A stretch of 42,724 nt of DNA from Actinomycetota bacterium (lineage in GTDB: Bacteria > Actinomycetota > Actinomycetes > Mycobacteriales > HKI-0501): positions 1 through 42,724 of the forward strand of contig JAVEDU010000046.1 in assembly GCA_030840805.1 (NCBI GenBank), read 5' to 3'. This document shows positions 27,976-36,934 of the stretch, piece after piece (the first letter of the stretch is position 1; every line of letters starts with the position of its first letter). The notes below the pieces were generated by a model. The model did not search any database. It was not told the DNA's origin and worked only from the letters and a program-made list of their open reading frames with translations. Both the position numbers and the translations under genes were made by a program.

Positions 27976-29043
27976 TCAGGTGGTGCGATCCGCCACCAGC
28001 ACCCGGTCGGTCACGAGGCGGACGGTCACCGGCGCGCCGGGCGTGGTCGGGGCGAGGTGGCTCGGCGCGTCGGCCAGCAACTCCGTACCGTCCGTCAGCC
28101 CAACGTTAACCCGGGTGAACGCACCGAGGAAGGTCCGGGTCAGCAGCCGCCCGTCGTCGCCACCCTCGCGCACCTCTACGACCTCGGGCCGGACCAGGAC
28201 GTCCACCTCGGCACCGACGGCGTGACCGCCCGGGTCCTCCGCCGCGATCTCCCGGCCCAGCACCGAGACACGGCCGGGCGCGACCAGCCGGCCGGGCAGC
28301 CGGTTCATCGCCCCGACGAACTCGGCCACGAACGGTGTCGCCGGCCGGGCGTACACCTCGTCCGGCGGCGCCACCTGCTCCAGCCGCCCGTTCCGCATGA
28401 CCCCGACCCGGTCGGCCATCGAGAGCGCCTCGGACTGGTCGTGCGTCACGAAGAGGGTGGTGATCCCGAGACGGAGCTGCAGCCCGCGGATCTCGTCCCG
28501 CAGCTGCGCGCGCACCTGCGCGTCCAGCGCCGACAGCGGCTCGTCCAGGAGCAGCACCTGCGGCTCGATGGCCAGAGCCCGGGCGAGCGCCACCCGCTGC
28601 TGCTGTCCACCGGAGAGCTGGTGCGGGTAGCGGTCCGCCGTCTGCGCCAGCCCGACGAGCTCCAGCAGCTCGGCGGCACGGGCCCGGCGTCGCGGGGTGT
28701 CGACCTTGCGCATCCGGAGCCCGAACGCGACGTTGTCCGCGACCGAGAGGTTCGGGAACAGGCTGTACGCCTGGAACACCATGCCCATGTCCCGCCGGTT
28801 CGCCGGGATGCCGGTCACGTCGCGGCCGCCGACCGTCACCGCGCCCGCGTCCGGCCGCTCGAACCCGGCGAGCACCCGCAGCGCGGTGGTCTTGCCGCAG
28901 CCGGACGGCCCGAGCAGGGCCAGCAGTTCACCCGGCGCCAGCGCCAGGTCGAGCCCGTCGAGCGCGGTGGTGCTGCCGAAGGCCCGGCGCACCCCGGCGA
29001 ACTCCACGGCCACCCCGGCCCTGGTCTCGGTCCCGGTCGTCAT
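27976..29043 (-). CDS. ABC importer ATPase, PotA/FbpC/ThiQ-like
   Basis: This 355-residue ATPase has Walker [11 protein letters not shown]-loop [10 protein letters not shown], signature [15 protein letters not shown], Walker [13 protein letters not shown] and H-loop [10 protein letters not shown]. The C-terminal TOBE-like region (about 240-355) is that of importer ATPases for polyamines, iron, thiamine or phosphonates. It is the last gene of a four-gene operon and overlaps the second permease by 4 bases. Confidence 0.93.
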   Translation of the reverse strand: MTTGTETRAGVAVEFAGVRRAFGSTTALDGLDLALAPGELLALLGPSGCGKTTALRVLAGFERPDAGAVTVGGRDVTGIPANRRDMGMVFQAYSLFPNLSVADNVAFGLRMRKVDTPRRRARAAELLELVGLAQTADRYPHQLSGGQQQRVALARALAIEPQVLLLDEPLSALDAQVRAQLRDEIRGLQLRLGITTLFVTHDQSEALSMADRVGVMRNGRLEQVAPPDEVYARPATPFVAEFVGAMNRLPGRLVAPGRVSVLGREIAAEDPGGHAVGAEVDVLVRPEVVEVREGGDDGRLLTRTFLGAFTRVNVGLTDGTELLADAPSHLAPTTPGAPVTVRLVTDRVLVADRTT

Positions 29044-29837
29044 GCGATCCCTCCGACGAGCCTGCGGCGCCCACGGCCACCGGCGAACGACAGTACGAGC
29101 AGCAGCACCCAGGTCAGCACGAGGCTGGCGAGCGACAGCGCGACCGACACCCCGGCGCTGGTCTGGCCGGTCTCGACCACCTGCACCGGGAACGTGACGT
29201 AGAGCAGGATCCGCGCGATCACGACCTCGCCGAGCACCAGCGCCAGCGTGAGGAACGCGGCGCCGAGCACGGCGGTGCGGATGTTCGGCAGGATCACCCG
29301 GCCGAGCACGGTCCACCAGCCGGCCCCGAGGTTGCGGGCGGCCTCGACCAGCGTCTGCAGGTCGATCGCGCGCAGCCCGGCGTCGAGCGACCGGTAGGTG
29401 AAGGGCAGCGCGAGGATCACGTAGAACGGCGTGAGGGCGGTCAGCGGCGAGCTGAACAGCCACTGCGAGGTCGCGTCGGTGAAGTTCGCCTGCATGAACG
29501 CCATGCCCGCGGCCATGACCACCGGCGGAATGACGATCGGCAGCACGGTCACGCCCTCCAGCAGCAGCCCGAGCCGGGGCAGCCGCAGCCGGACGTACAC
29601 CACCGTGGGCACCATCAGCGCCAGCGTGATGACGATGGTCGCGAAGGCGATCCGCAGCGAGCTCGTGAGGGCGTCCCGGAGCGCGGGGTCGCGGGCGATC
29701 TCGAGATAGTTCGCGGCCCCGTACCCGGACTCCCCCTGCCGGAGGCTGAACTCGGCCGCCGCCCCCAGCGGGACGAGGAAGTACACCGCGGCGAGGGCGA
29801 AGATGGCCCACCGCCAGACCCTCGGCGGGCGTCTCAC
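29040..29837 (-). CDS. ABC importer permease, second subunit
   Basis: This 265-residue inner-membrane permease has about six helices. The EAA loop reads LVEAARNLGAGWWTVLGRVILPNIRTAVLG, the contact with the ATPase. The start is GTG at 29837, overlapping the first permease stop; a GTG nine bases upstream is possible. It pairs with the 304-residue permease to form the channel. Confidence 0.9.
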   Translation of the reverse strand: MRRPPRVWRWAIFALAAVYFLVPLGAAAEFSLRQGESGYGAANYLEIARDPALRDALTSSLRIAFATIVITLALMVPTVVYVRLRLPRLGLLLEGVTVLPIVIPPVVMAAGMAFMQANFTDATSQWLFSSPLTALTPFYVILALPFTYRSLDAGLRAIDLQTLVEAARNLGAGWWTVLGRVILPNIRTAVLGAAFLTLALVLGEVVIARILLYVTFPVQVVETGQTSAGVSVALSLASLVLTWVLLLVLSFAGGRGRRRLVGGIA

Positions 29838-30748
29838 GTCAGCCACCGTGTCGCGCGGCGCTGGAGCAGCGCGTACCCGACCATCAGCGCGGCGATCACC
29901 ACGACCATGTCGAGGCCGAGCGCGAGCCCGACGTTCTCCTGGCCGACCAGCACATTGCCGCCGAGGGCGGCCTGGATCTGGCTCGGGACGAGCGGGATCG
30001 TGCCGTTCACCAGCGCGAGCGCGGTGGCGTACGCGGCGAACGCGTTGCCGAACAGCAGCAGCGTCGCGCCGAGCACGGCGGGCGCCAGCACCGGGATGCC
30101 GACGTGGCGCCAGTAGCCCCAGGCGGACGCGCCGAGGTTCTGCGCGGCCTCCCGCCACTGTGGACGCAGACCCTCCAGCGCCGGGGTCACCAGGATCACC
30201 ATCAGCGGGATCTGGAAGTACACATAGGCGAGGCCGATGCCGGTGATCGAGTCGATCCGGAACCCGGCGGCGTACAGGTCGACACCGGCGCTCTGGAGCC
30301 ACCGGGTGGTCAGCCCGGTCTGGCCGAGCGCGGCGATGAAGGCGAACGCCAGCGGCACCCCGCCGAAGTACGCGAGCACCCCGGAGGCGGTGGAGACGAC
30401 CCGGCGCAGCACGCCACCCTCCCGCGCCGTCACGACCGCATAGGCGAGCCAGACGCCGAAGACGGCGCCCACGACCGAGGTCCAGGCGGCGAGCAGCAGG
30501 CTCTGGCCGAACGCGTCGGTGTACTGCGGCGAGGTCAGCGAGGCGCGCACGTTCCCGAGGGTGAACCGCCCGGCGCCGTCCCGGAACGCACCGGCCACCA
30601 CGGTGGCGAGCGGGATGCCGAGGAACACGGCGACGTAGAGCACGAACGGCACCACCCCGGCGAGGGAGGCGGCGCGCCGGAGCGCGCCGCCGACCCGCCG
30701 GGACCGGGCCACCGTGGGAGCCGGTGTCACTGGAGGAGCCGGTGTCAC
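29834..30748 (-). CDS. ABC importer permease, first subunit
   Basis: This 304-residue permease has six or seven membrane helices after a Pro/Thr-rich start. The EAA loop is REAAQNLGASAWGYWRHVGIPVLAPAVLG. The GTG at 30748 overlaps the stop of the binding-protein gene (GTGA). An 18-base tandem duplication here repeats GTGACACC, so a second GTG at 30730 could also serve. The duplication adds six residues, PVTPAP, to the N-terminus. Confidence 0.88.
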   Translation of the reverse strand: MTPAPPVTPAPTVARSRRVGGALRRAASLAGVVPFVLYVAVFLGIPLATVVAGAFRDGAGRFTLGNVRASLTSPQYTDAFGQSLLLAAWTSVVGAVFGVWLAYAVVTAREGGVLRRVVSTASGVLAYFGGVPLAFAFIAALGQTGLTTRWLQSAGVDLYAAGFRIDSITGIGLAYVYFQIPLMVILVTPALEGLRPQWREAAQNLGASAWGYWRHVGIPVLAPAVLGATLLLFGNAFAAYATALALVNGTIPLVPSQIQAALGGNVLVGQENVGLALGLDMVVVIAALMVGYALLQRRATRWLT

Positions 30749-30754
30749 CGGAGG
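30719..30754. repeat. 18-bp tandem duplication at gene junction
   Basis: The units at 30719-30736 and 30737-30754 match at 17 of 18 bases (AGCCGGTGTCACYGGAGG on the plus strand). The second contains the binding-protein stop and the permease start. It looks like a slipped-strand event. Confidence 0.8.
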
Positions 30755-31872
30755 CTCGACGCCCACTTCTCCCCGAGCACCTTGTTGGCGCCGTCGATCT
30801 GTGCCTGGGTCGGGTACTCGACCTCACCCCGCACCGGCGGGAGCGCCGCGAGGGCGGTCTTGTCGGCGGTGCCGGCCTGCTCCATCGCCGGGAGCCGGAC
30901 CGGGCGTGCCTGCCCGGCCAGCCACAGGTTCTGGCCCTCGTCCGAGAACAGGAACTCCTGCCACAGCCGAGCGGCCGCCGGGTGCGGGGCGTTCTTGTTG
31001 ACCGCCTGTGCGTAGAACTGGGCGACCAGGCCGTCGGCCGGCACGGCGACCTTCCAGTCCAGCTTGCCCTTGAGCTTCACGGCCTGCGCCGCGTTGGTGT
31101 AGTCCCAGTCGATGACGATCGGGGACTGTCCACTCTCGATGGTCGCGGGAGTGGGGTCGAGCTTGAGGAAGTTGCCCGCCTTGTTGAGCTTGGCGAAGAA
31201 GTCCACGCCCTTGCCGATGTCGTCGAACGACCCGCCGTTCGCGAGCGCCGCGGCGTACACGCCGGAGAACGCGGCGGCCGCCTGGGTCGGGTCACCGTTG
31301 AGCGCGATCTTGCCCTTGTACTCGGGCTTGGTGAGGTCGGCGAACGTGGTCGGGCAGTTCGGGACCAGCTTGGCGTTGCAGCCGAGGGAGATGTAGCCGC
31401 CGTAGTCGTTGACCCACTCGCCGCCCGCGGCCTTGTTCTCCACCGGGATGGTCTCCCAGGTGGCCACCTTGTACGGCGCGAACAGGGCCGTGTTGGCGAG
31501 CGCGAACGACTGGCCGAGGTCCAGCACGTCGGGGGCGCGGTCCTGCTTGCCCAGCCGCTTCACCGCGGTGATCTCGTCGGCGCTCGACCCCTCCGGGTTC
31601 GCGGAGTTGATCTTGATGCCGTACTTCTCGCCGAACGTGTCCAGCAGGGCACCGTAGTTGGCCCAGTCCCGCGGCAGGGTGATGACGTTGAGCGCACCCT
31701 CCTTCTTCGCGGCGGCGATCAGCGCGTCGAGGCCGCCACCTGACTGAGCGGAACCGGCGGTCGCCCAGTCGCTCCCGCCCGCGGAGTCGCCGCCGCCGCC
31801 GCAGGCCGCGAGGCCGAGCGCGAGGATTGCGGCAACTGTCCCACCGAGCAGTCGACTGTGTCGCTTGTTCAC
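30745..31872 (-). CDS. ABC importer substrate-binding lipoprotein
   Basis: This 375-residue lipoprotein has a signal peptide and lipobox LGLAACGGGG, followed by a Gly/Ser linker. The mature part, ALNVITLPRDWANYGALLDTFGEKYGI, DVLDLGQSFALANTALF and IVIDWDYTNAAQ, has the type 2 fold of spermidine/putrescine, ferric-iron or thiamine binding proteins. The substrate is undecided. The GTG at 31872 has GGAGA upstream. It heads the operon and faces pncB across a 115-base divergent gap. Confidence 0.9.
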   Translation of the reverse strand: MNKRHSRLLGGTVAAILALGLAACGGGGDSAGGSDWATAGSAQSGGGLDALIAAAKKEGALNVITLPRDWANYGALLDTFGEKYGIKINSANPEGSSADEITAVKRLGKQDRAPDVLDLGQSFALANTALFAPYKVATWETIPVENKAAGGEWVNDYGGYISLGCNAKLVPNCPTTFADLTKPEYKGKIALNGDPTQAAAAFSGVYAAALANGGSFDDIGKGVDFFAKLNKAGNFLKLDPTPATIESGQSPIVIDWDYTNAAQAVKLKGKLDWKVAVPADGLVAQFYAQAVNKNAPHPAAARLWQEFLFSDEGQNLWLAGQARPVRLPAMEQAGTADKTALAALPPVRGEVEYPTQAQIDGANKVLGEKWASSLR

Positions 31873-31987
31873 GTATGTCTCCAGACTTCGAGTGACCTGT
31901 GCGGTCGTGCGCAACATAGCCTGCGGGCACCTCACGGCGACAACGTCCGGCGTTCCGGACCCGGGGGGCGGGACCTAGGCTCACGCT

Positions 31988-33283
31988 GTGGACCGACTCC
32001 CGCCGACCTCGCTGCTCACCGACCACTACGAACTCACCATGCTGTCGAGTGCCCTCGCCGACGGGACGGCGGAACGCCACACCGTCTTCGAACTGTTCGC
32101 CCGCCGGTTACCGGACGGACGTCGCTACGGCGTCGTCGGTGGCATCGGACGGGTCCTCGACGCGATCGAGTCGTTCACCTTCTCCGGCGACGAGCTGGCG
32201 TACCTCACCGAGCACGAGATCGTTCCGCCGGAGGTGGCCGACTGGCTCGCCGCGTACCGCTTCACCGGCGACGTGGACGGGTACGCGGAGGGCGAGCTGT
32301 ACTTCCCGGGCTCCCCCGTGCTGTCCGTCGAGGGCACGTTCGCCCAGGCGGTGGTGCTGGAGACGCTGGTGCTCAGCATCCTCAACCACGACTCCGCGGT
32401 CGCCTCGGCCGCGGCCCGCATGGTGGTGGCGGCCGGCGACCGGCCGGTGATCGAGATGGGCTCCCGGCGGACGCACGAGTACGCCGCCGTCGCCGCGGCG
32501 CGGGCCGCCTACCTGGCCGGTTTCACCGCGACGTCGAACCTGGAGGCCGGCCGCCGCTACGGCGTACCGACCGCCGGGACGAGCGCCCACTCGTTCACGC
32601 TGCTGCACGACTCCGAGGAGGACGCCTTCCGGGCGCAGGTCGCGGCGCTCGGCCCGGAGACGACGCTGCTGGTGGACACCTATGACATCGCGCAGGGCGT
32701 CCGCACCGCGGTCGAGGTGGCGGGCCCGCGGCTCGGCGCGGTGCGGATCGACTCCGGCGAGCTCGCGGTGATCGCCCGGGAGACCCGCGCGCTGCTGGAC
32801 GGCCTCGGCAACACCGGCACCAGGATCGTCGTCTCCGGTGATCTCGACGAGTACGCCATCGCGGCGCTCGCCGCCGCCCCGGTGGACGCGTACGGGGCCG
32901 GGACCGCGGTGGTGACCGGGTCCGGCGCACCGACCGCGGGCATGATCTACAAGCTCGTCGAGGTCGAGGGTCGCCCGGTCGCCAAGCGCAGCCAGGACAA
33001 GCAGTCCCGCGGCGGCCGCAAGTACGGCGTGCGCCGGCACCGGGCCACCGGCACCGCGGTCGAGGAGGTCGTCCGCACCGGCGCCCTCGGCACGCTGCAG
33101 CCCGGCGAGCGGGCCCTGCAGATCCCCCTGCTGCGCGAGGGGAAGCGCGTGGCGGGCGTGCCCACGCTGGCCGAGTCCCGTGACCACCTCCGCCAGGCCC
33201 TGGTCACCGTCCCGTGGGACGGCATGAAGCTCTCCCGCGGCGAACCCGCGATCCCGACGGTCTTCGAGGAGGTACGCCCGTGA
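31988..33283 (+). CDS. pncB: Nicotinate phosphoribosyltransferase
   Basis: This 431-residue enzyme converts nicotinate and PRPP to nicotinate mononucleotide in NAD salvage. It shows LLTDHYELTML, GSRRTHEYAAVAAARAAYLAG, the catalytic His in GTSAHSFTLLHD, VDTYDIAQGV and VRIDSGELAVIARETR. The start is GTG at 31988. It overlaps pncA (GTGA), so both salvage steps are made together. In mycobacteria pncB likewise sits next to clpS; an ABC operon lies between them here. Confidence 0.95.
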   Translation: MDRLPPTSLLTDHYELTMLSSALADGTAERHTVFELFARRLPDGRRYGVVGGIGRVLDAIESFTFSGDELAYLTEHEIVPPEVADWLAAYRFTGDVDGYAEGELYFPGSPVLSVEGTFAQAVVLETLVLSILNHDSAVASAAARMVVAAGDRPVIEMGSRRTHEYAAVAAARAAYLAGFTATSNLEAGRRYGVPTAGTSAHSFTLLHDSEEDAFRAQVAALGPETTLLVDTYDIAQGVRTAVEVAGPRLGAVRIDSGELAVIARETRALLDGLGNTGTRIVVSGDLDEYAIAALAAAPVDAYGAGTAVVTGSGAPTAGMIYKLVEVEGRPVAKRSQDKQSRGGRKYGVRRHRATGTAVEEVVRTGALGTLQPGERALQIPLLREGKRVAGVPTLAESRDHLRQALVTVPWDGMKLSRGEPAIPTVFEEVRP

Positions 33284-33894
33284 GCGTCCGCGCGCTGGTA
33301 CTGGTCGACGTGCAGAACGACTTCTGCGAGGGAGGCTCGCTCGCGGTCGCCGGCGGCGCCGCCGTGGCGGCCGAACTGACCCGGCGCATGGCCGCCGACA
33401 CCGGCGGGTGGCAGCACGTGGTGGCGACCCGGGACCACCACATCGACCCGGGTGCGCATTTCAGCGGGGCTCCGGACTTCGTGGACACCTGGCCCGTGCA
33501 CTGCGTCGTCGGCACCGACGGGGTCCACCTGCACCCGGCGCTGGACACCACCCGGATCGAGGCCGTGTTCGACAAGGGTGCCCACGCGGCCGCGTACTCC
33601 GGCTTCGAGGGCGCCTCCGCGGGTACCGGGCTCGCGGCGTGGCTCCGGGACCGGGACGTCACGGCCGTCGACATCGCCGGGATCGCCACCGACCACTGTG
33701 TCCGGGCGACGGCGCTCGACGCCGCGCGCTACGGGTTCGACACCACGGTGCTGCTGGACGTCACGGCCGGGGTGGCCCCGGAGACGACCACACGGGCCCT
33801 CGACGAGCTGCGGGCCGCCGGGGTGCACCTGGTCGGGGAGCCGAATGTCGGGGTGGCCGCGGCCGCGACGCCGGACGAAGGCTCGGCGCACTGA
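33280..33894 (+). CDS. pncA: Nicotinamidase
   Basis: This 204-residue enzyme turns nicotinamide into nicotinate for PncB. The triad is Asp10 (VLVDVQNDF), Lys99 (VFDKGAH) and Cys140 (IATDHCVRAT). Metal ligands are Asp52, His54, His60 and His74. GAGGAGG lies before the GTG. Enzymes of this family also activate the drug pyrazinamide. Coupling to pncB differs from M. tuberculosis, where pncA lies elsewhere. Confidence 0.95.
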   Translation: MSVRALVLVDVQNDFCEGGSLAVAGGAAVAAELTRRMAADTGGWQHVVATRDHHIDPGAHFSGAPDFVDTWPVHCVVGTDGVHLHPALDTTRIEAVFDKGAHAAAYSGFEGASAGTGLAAWLRDRDVTAVDIAGIATDHCVRATALDAARYGFDTTVLLDVTAGVAPETTTRALDELRAAGVHLVGEPNVGVAAAATPDEGSAH

Positions 33895-33923
33895 CCCGCT
33901 CCCCATGCGGGGTATGGGGTCAG
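33891..33923 (+). terminator. Hairpin overlapping the pncA stop
   Basis: The outer arms CTGACCC/GGGTCAG and inner arms CCCC/GGGG form an interrupted stem around ATGC, starting at the pncA stop codon. No T-run follows. It is likely the end of the pncB-pncA transcript. Confidence 0.5.
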
Positions 33924-34166
33924 CGGGCCGGTGGCGCGCCGACAGCGTGGGCACTCACCACGGGCGGGGCGGAGCCATACCGTCCCGTGAACAGACCGAT
34001 ACGCAATGGACATCGACCGGCCGTGTAGCGACCTGCCCCTGGGTAGCCATGCCTGCACGGAGGGAGAGCGAATGTCCCCCCGCGCACACGACTCAGATCG
34101 CCCGGCCGGGCCACCGACGGGCGCGTCCACACGGCCGCGGACCCCGCGGGCCGGGAAGGAACTCCC

Positions 34167-34751
34167 GTGAGAACACGCAACATCGTCGTTGCGGGCGCCG
34201 CGACCCTCCTCGTGGCGGGCGGCTCGGTGGGGGCGTCGGCGTTCGCCGCGACCCAGCGGACCGGCACCCGCCTCGCAGCGGCCCCCGCCGCGATGCCCAC
34301 CGCCGCCGCGGCCGCCGCACCGAAGATGGCCAAGTTCTGCGTCGGCAAGAACGGCACAGTGCGCTACGTCCCCGCGCACACGAGGAAGTGCTCGCAGGGC
34401 CGCCGTCTCATCGTCATCAGCACGGCCGGCGCCCGCGGTCCCGCCGGAGCCCGCGGCCCCACCGGACCGACCGGAACCGCGGGTGGGTCGGTGGTCGTCG
34501 CCACCCAGACCGGCACGCTCGCGACCGGGCCGACCACCACCGTCACGTGCCCGGCCACGAACCAACGGGCCATCGCCGGTGGTTTCGTCAAGGACGCGGC
34601 CGACGCCGCGGTGGATCTGGTCGGCAGCGCCCAGGACCCGGCCAACCCGCGCGTGTGGATCTTCACGTTCGCCGGGGCGGGCATCACCGTGGCGACGGGC
34701 ACGACGGCCCAGGCGACCTGCGCCTCCGTGGGGGCACCGGCCACGGGGTGA
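34167..34751 (+). CDS. Secreted protein with short collagen-like stretch
   Basis: This 194-residue protein has an N-terminal signal peptide (NIVVAGAATLLVAGGSVGASAFA), an Ala-rich linker and a domain with FCVGKNGTVRYVPAHTRKCSQG, which may hold one disulfide. About five Gly-X-Y triplets (ARGPAGARGPTGPTGTAGG) lead into a C-terminal beta-rich part with CPATNQRAIAGGFV and ATCASVGAPATG. Such proteins occur in actinomycetes; the function is unknown. GGAAGGA lies upstream of the GTG start. Confidence 0.8.
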   Translation: MRTRNIVVAGAATLLVAGGSVGASAFAATQRTGTRLAAAPAAMPTAAAAAAPKMAKFCVGKNGTVRYVPAHTRKCSQGRRLIVISTAGARGPAGARGPTGPTGTAGGSVVVATQTGTLATGPTTTVTCPATNQRAIAGGFVKDAADAAVDLVGSAQDPANPRVWIFTFAGAGITVATGTTAQATCASVGAPATG

Positions 34752-34786
34752 CCACAGAATGACCGCGCACCCCGCCCCAACCCCGC

Positions 34787-34828
34787 TGATCATGAGTCCG
34801 TTCTGGCCGTAAAAGGGGCTCATGATCA
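34787..34828. terminator. Hairpin at convergent gene ends, family copy 3
   Basis: TGATCATGAG (34787-34796) pairs with CTCATGATCA (34819-34828), and two or three inner pairs can add to this. It lies between the ends of the converging secreted-protein and PTH2-like genes. It shares the TGATCATG tip with the hairpins at 25143 and 40150, but its interior differs. Confidence 0.6.
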
Positions 34829-34851
34829 CGGGAAGGGCGGGGACGGGCCCC

Positions 34852-35610
34852 TCAGGCGAGCGGCGTGCCGTCCGCGATCACCGTGACCGTGCCCGGCTCC
34901 ACCTCGGTGAACCCCGCGTCCCGGACCGCCGCCCGCACGGCGCCGTCCGGTGCGGGACCGCTCAACTCCGCCCACCGCGCCTTGTCGGCGGTCCGGACCG
35001 CCACCGGCAGTCCCGCGTCCGCCCAGCGTTCCAGCACCGGCAGCTCCAGGAACGCCGCGAGCAGCATCGTCGCGTGCCCCACCTGGGCCATCGCCTTGCC
35101 CGCGGTCATCTCCACGTCCGGCGTCAGCCACAGCACGGGCACGCCCGACGGCACGGGTCCCGGCGCGACAACATCGGTGAGGTCCGTACCCGACACCTGG
35201 AGCCGGGACAGCTCCTTCGGCAGCTCGGCCACCCGGCCCGGCGGGAACGCCCGCACCTCGGCATCCCCCACCGTCACGGTGACGCCCGGCAGGTCCGCCG
35301 CGGTCAGCCAGTAGGTGCCGCGGGCCCGCCGCGCGACCTTGCGGATCCGGCCCGCGACCCAGGCGGCGAGCTCGTCGCCCCACTCGGCCGACGCCCGTGG
35401 GTCGAAGAACACCGCGAGGGCCGCGGTGGCCGCCGCCTCCAGCGCCGCGGTACGCGCGGGCGGCGACGTCTTCTCCAGCCGGACCACCAGCGGCTGCGCC
35501 CGGACGTCCCCGGGCTCCTCCACGACGTCGTCCAGCTGACCTGCCAGCCAGTGCCGCTGACGCTCCGCGAGGGGCGCCAGCAGCTCCTGGGCCCGTTCCG
35601 CGGGCGTCAC
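34852..35610 (-). CDS. PTH2-family peptidyl-tRNA hydrolase-like protein
   Basis: In this 252-residue protein the C-terminal part shows the PTH2 core LTPDVEMTAGKAMAQVGHATMLL, with VRTADKARWAELS and FTEVEPGTVTVIADG. The N-terminal half (RAQELLAPLAERQRHWLAGQLDD) is not a known domain. PTH2 enzymes release peptidyl-tRNA; bacterial members with such extensions are poorly studied. The GTG start overlaps the serB stop. Confidence 0.8.
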   Translation of the reverse strand: MTPAERAQELLAPLAERQRHWLAGQLDDVVEEPGDVRAQPLVVRLEKTSPPARTAALEAAATAALAVFFDPRASAEWGDELAAWVAGRIRKVARRARGTYWLTAADLPGVTVTVGDAEVRAFPPGRVAELPKELSRLQVSGTDLTDVVAPGPVPSGVPVLWLTPDVEMTAGKAMAQVGHATMLLAAFLELPVLERWADAGLPVAVRTADKARWAELSGPAPDGAVRAAVRDAGFTEVEPGTVTVIADGTPLA

Positions 35611-36848
35611 CAGCTGCCGTCCGGGCCGTACACCGCCGCCCCGAGCGCCGGGTCGGCCTCGTCCGCCGCCTCCACGTCGTCCCGGCTGATCCCGAGGAAG
35701 AACAGGACCGCGTCCAGGTACGGCTGGTTGATCGCCGTGTCGGCCACCGCGCGCAGCGCCGGCTTGGCGTTGAACGCGATCCCGAGCCCGGCCGCGGTCA
35801 GCATGTCGATGTCGTTGGCACCGTCGCCCACGGCCACGGTCTGGCTCAGCGGCACGCCCATCTCGGCAGCGAACCGGCGCAGCGCCACCGCCTTGCCCGG
35901 CCGGTCGACGATCTCTCCGACGACCCGGCCGGTGAGCGTGCCGTCGACCACCTCCAGGGTGTTCGCGGCGGAGAAGTCCAGGTCCAGCAGCTCGACGAGG
36001 TGGTCGGTGACCTGGGTGAAGCCGCCCGAGACGATCCCGCACCGGTATCCCATCCGCTTCAGCGTCCGCACCAGGGTCCGCGCCCCCGGGGTCAGCTCCA
36101 CGGCCGCCCGCACGTCGGCCAGCACGGCCGCGTCGAGGCCCGCCAGCAGCGCGACCCGGGCCCGCAGCGACGCGGCGAAGTCCAGGTCCCCGCGCATCGC
36201 CTCCTCGGTGACGCGCGCCACCTCGGCCTCGCAGCCGGCGTGTGCGGCCAGCATCTCGATCACCTCGCCGGTGATGAGCGTGGAGTCGACGTCGAAGACG
36301 ATGAGCCGCTTGGCCCGCCGGGACAGCCCGGCCCGTTCGACGGCGATGTCGATGCCGGTATCGGCCGCGACCTCGGACAGCGCCACCCGCAGCGGCTCAC
36401 CGGCCGCGCCGGACACCATCAGCTCCAGGCTCGTCACGGGGTACCGGGAGAGCCGGGTGATCGCGTCGAGGTTGCCACCGTGGTCGGCCACGGTCCGCGC
36501 GACCGCGGCCAGGGCGGACGCGGTGAGCGGACGTCCGAGCAGGATGACGTGATGCCGCTCCCCCCGGCGGGGCGCCGGGGCGGGGACGTCCGCGCCGACC
36601 CGCGCCTCGACGTCCAGCCCGAGGCCCACCGCGGCCTGGCGTACCGCCGTCACGACCGGCTCCGGGTCGCCGTCCAGCGCGACGGACAGCCCCAGCACCA
36701 ACCGCCCGCGGATCACCACCTGCTCGACGTCGTGCACGGCGGTACCGGGCACGGACGCGAGGGCGGCGACCACCGCGGCCGTCACGCCGGGCCGGTCCTG
36801 GCCGGTCAGGGTGAACAGCGCACGCGTGGGCAGGACAGCGGCGGTCAT
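35607..36848 (-). CDS. serB: Phosphoserine phosphatase with N-terminal ACT domains
   Basis: This 413-residue enzyme makes the last step of serine synthesis. Two ACT-like segments (about 1-170, LFTLTGQDRPGVTAAVVAAL and HHVILLGRPLTASALAAVARTV) precede the HAD domain. The nucleophile is in IVFDVDSTLITG, with GIVSGGFTQV and VAVGDGANDIDML as later motifs. Length and layout match mycobacterial SerB2, which is also next to ctaD. The ACT domains suggest amino-acid control. Confidence 0.95.
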   Translation of the reverse strand: MTAAVLPTRALFTLTGQDRPGVTAAVVAALASVPGTAVHDVEQVVIRGRLVLGLSVALDGDPEPVVTAVRQAAVGLGLDVEARVGADVPAPAPRRGERHHVILLGRPLTASALAAVARTVADHGGNLDAITRLSRYPVTSLELMVSGAAGEPLRVALSEVAADTGIDIAVERAGLSRRAKRLIVFDVDSTLITGEVIEMLAAHAGCEAEVARVTEEAMRGDLDFAASLRARVALLAGLDAAVLADVRAAVELTPGARTLVRTLKRMGYRCGIVSGGFTQVTDHLVELLDLDFSAANTLEVVDGTLTGRVVGEIVDRPGKAVALRRFAAEMGVPLSQTVAVGDGANDIDMLTAAGLGIAFNAKPALRAVADTAINQPYLDAVLFFLGISRDDVEAADEADPALGAAVYGPDGSW

Positions 36849-36878
36849 CGACTCAGTCTCCGGTATGGGCTGGGCAAG

Positions 36879-36916
36879 ACGGTGCCGCGGCCCCTGGTGC
36901 GGGGCCGCGGCACCGT
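36879..36916 (-). terminator. Strong hairpin downstream of ctaD copy 1
   Basis: ACGGTGCCGCGGCCCC (36879-36894) and GGGGCCGCGGCACCGT (36901-36916) make a perfect 16-bp stem with a 6-base loop, between the ctaD stop and serB start. There is no T-run, as is common in high-GC actinobacteria. It would separate ctaD from serB transcription. Confidence 0.7.
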
Positions 36917-36934
36917 TGATGCGTCGAGCCGGGC

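Noticed and set aside
33924-34166. Possible small gene between pncA and the secreted protein
   Set aside because: Open frames here are short or low-complexity and lack a ribosome site. I see only the likely promoter of the following gene.
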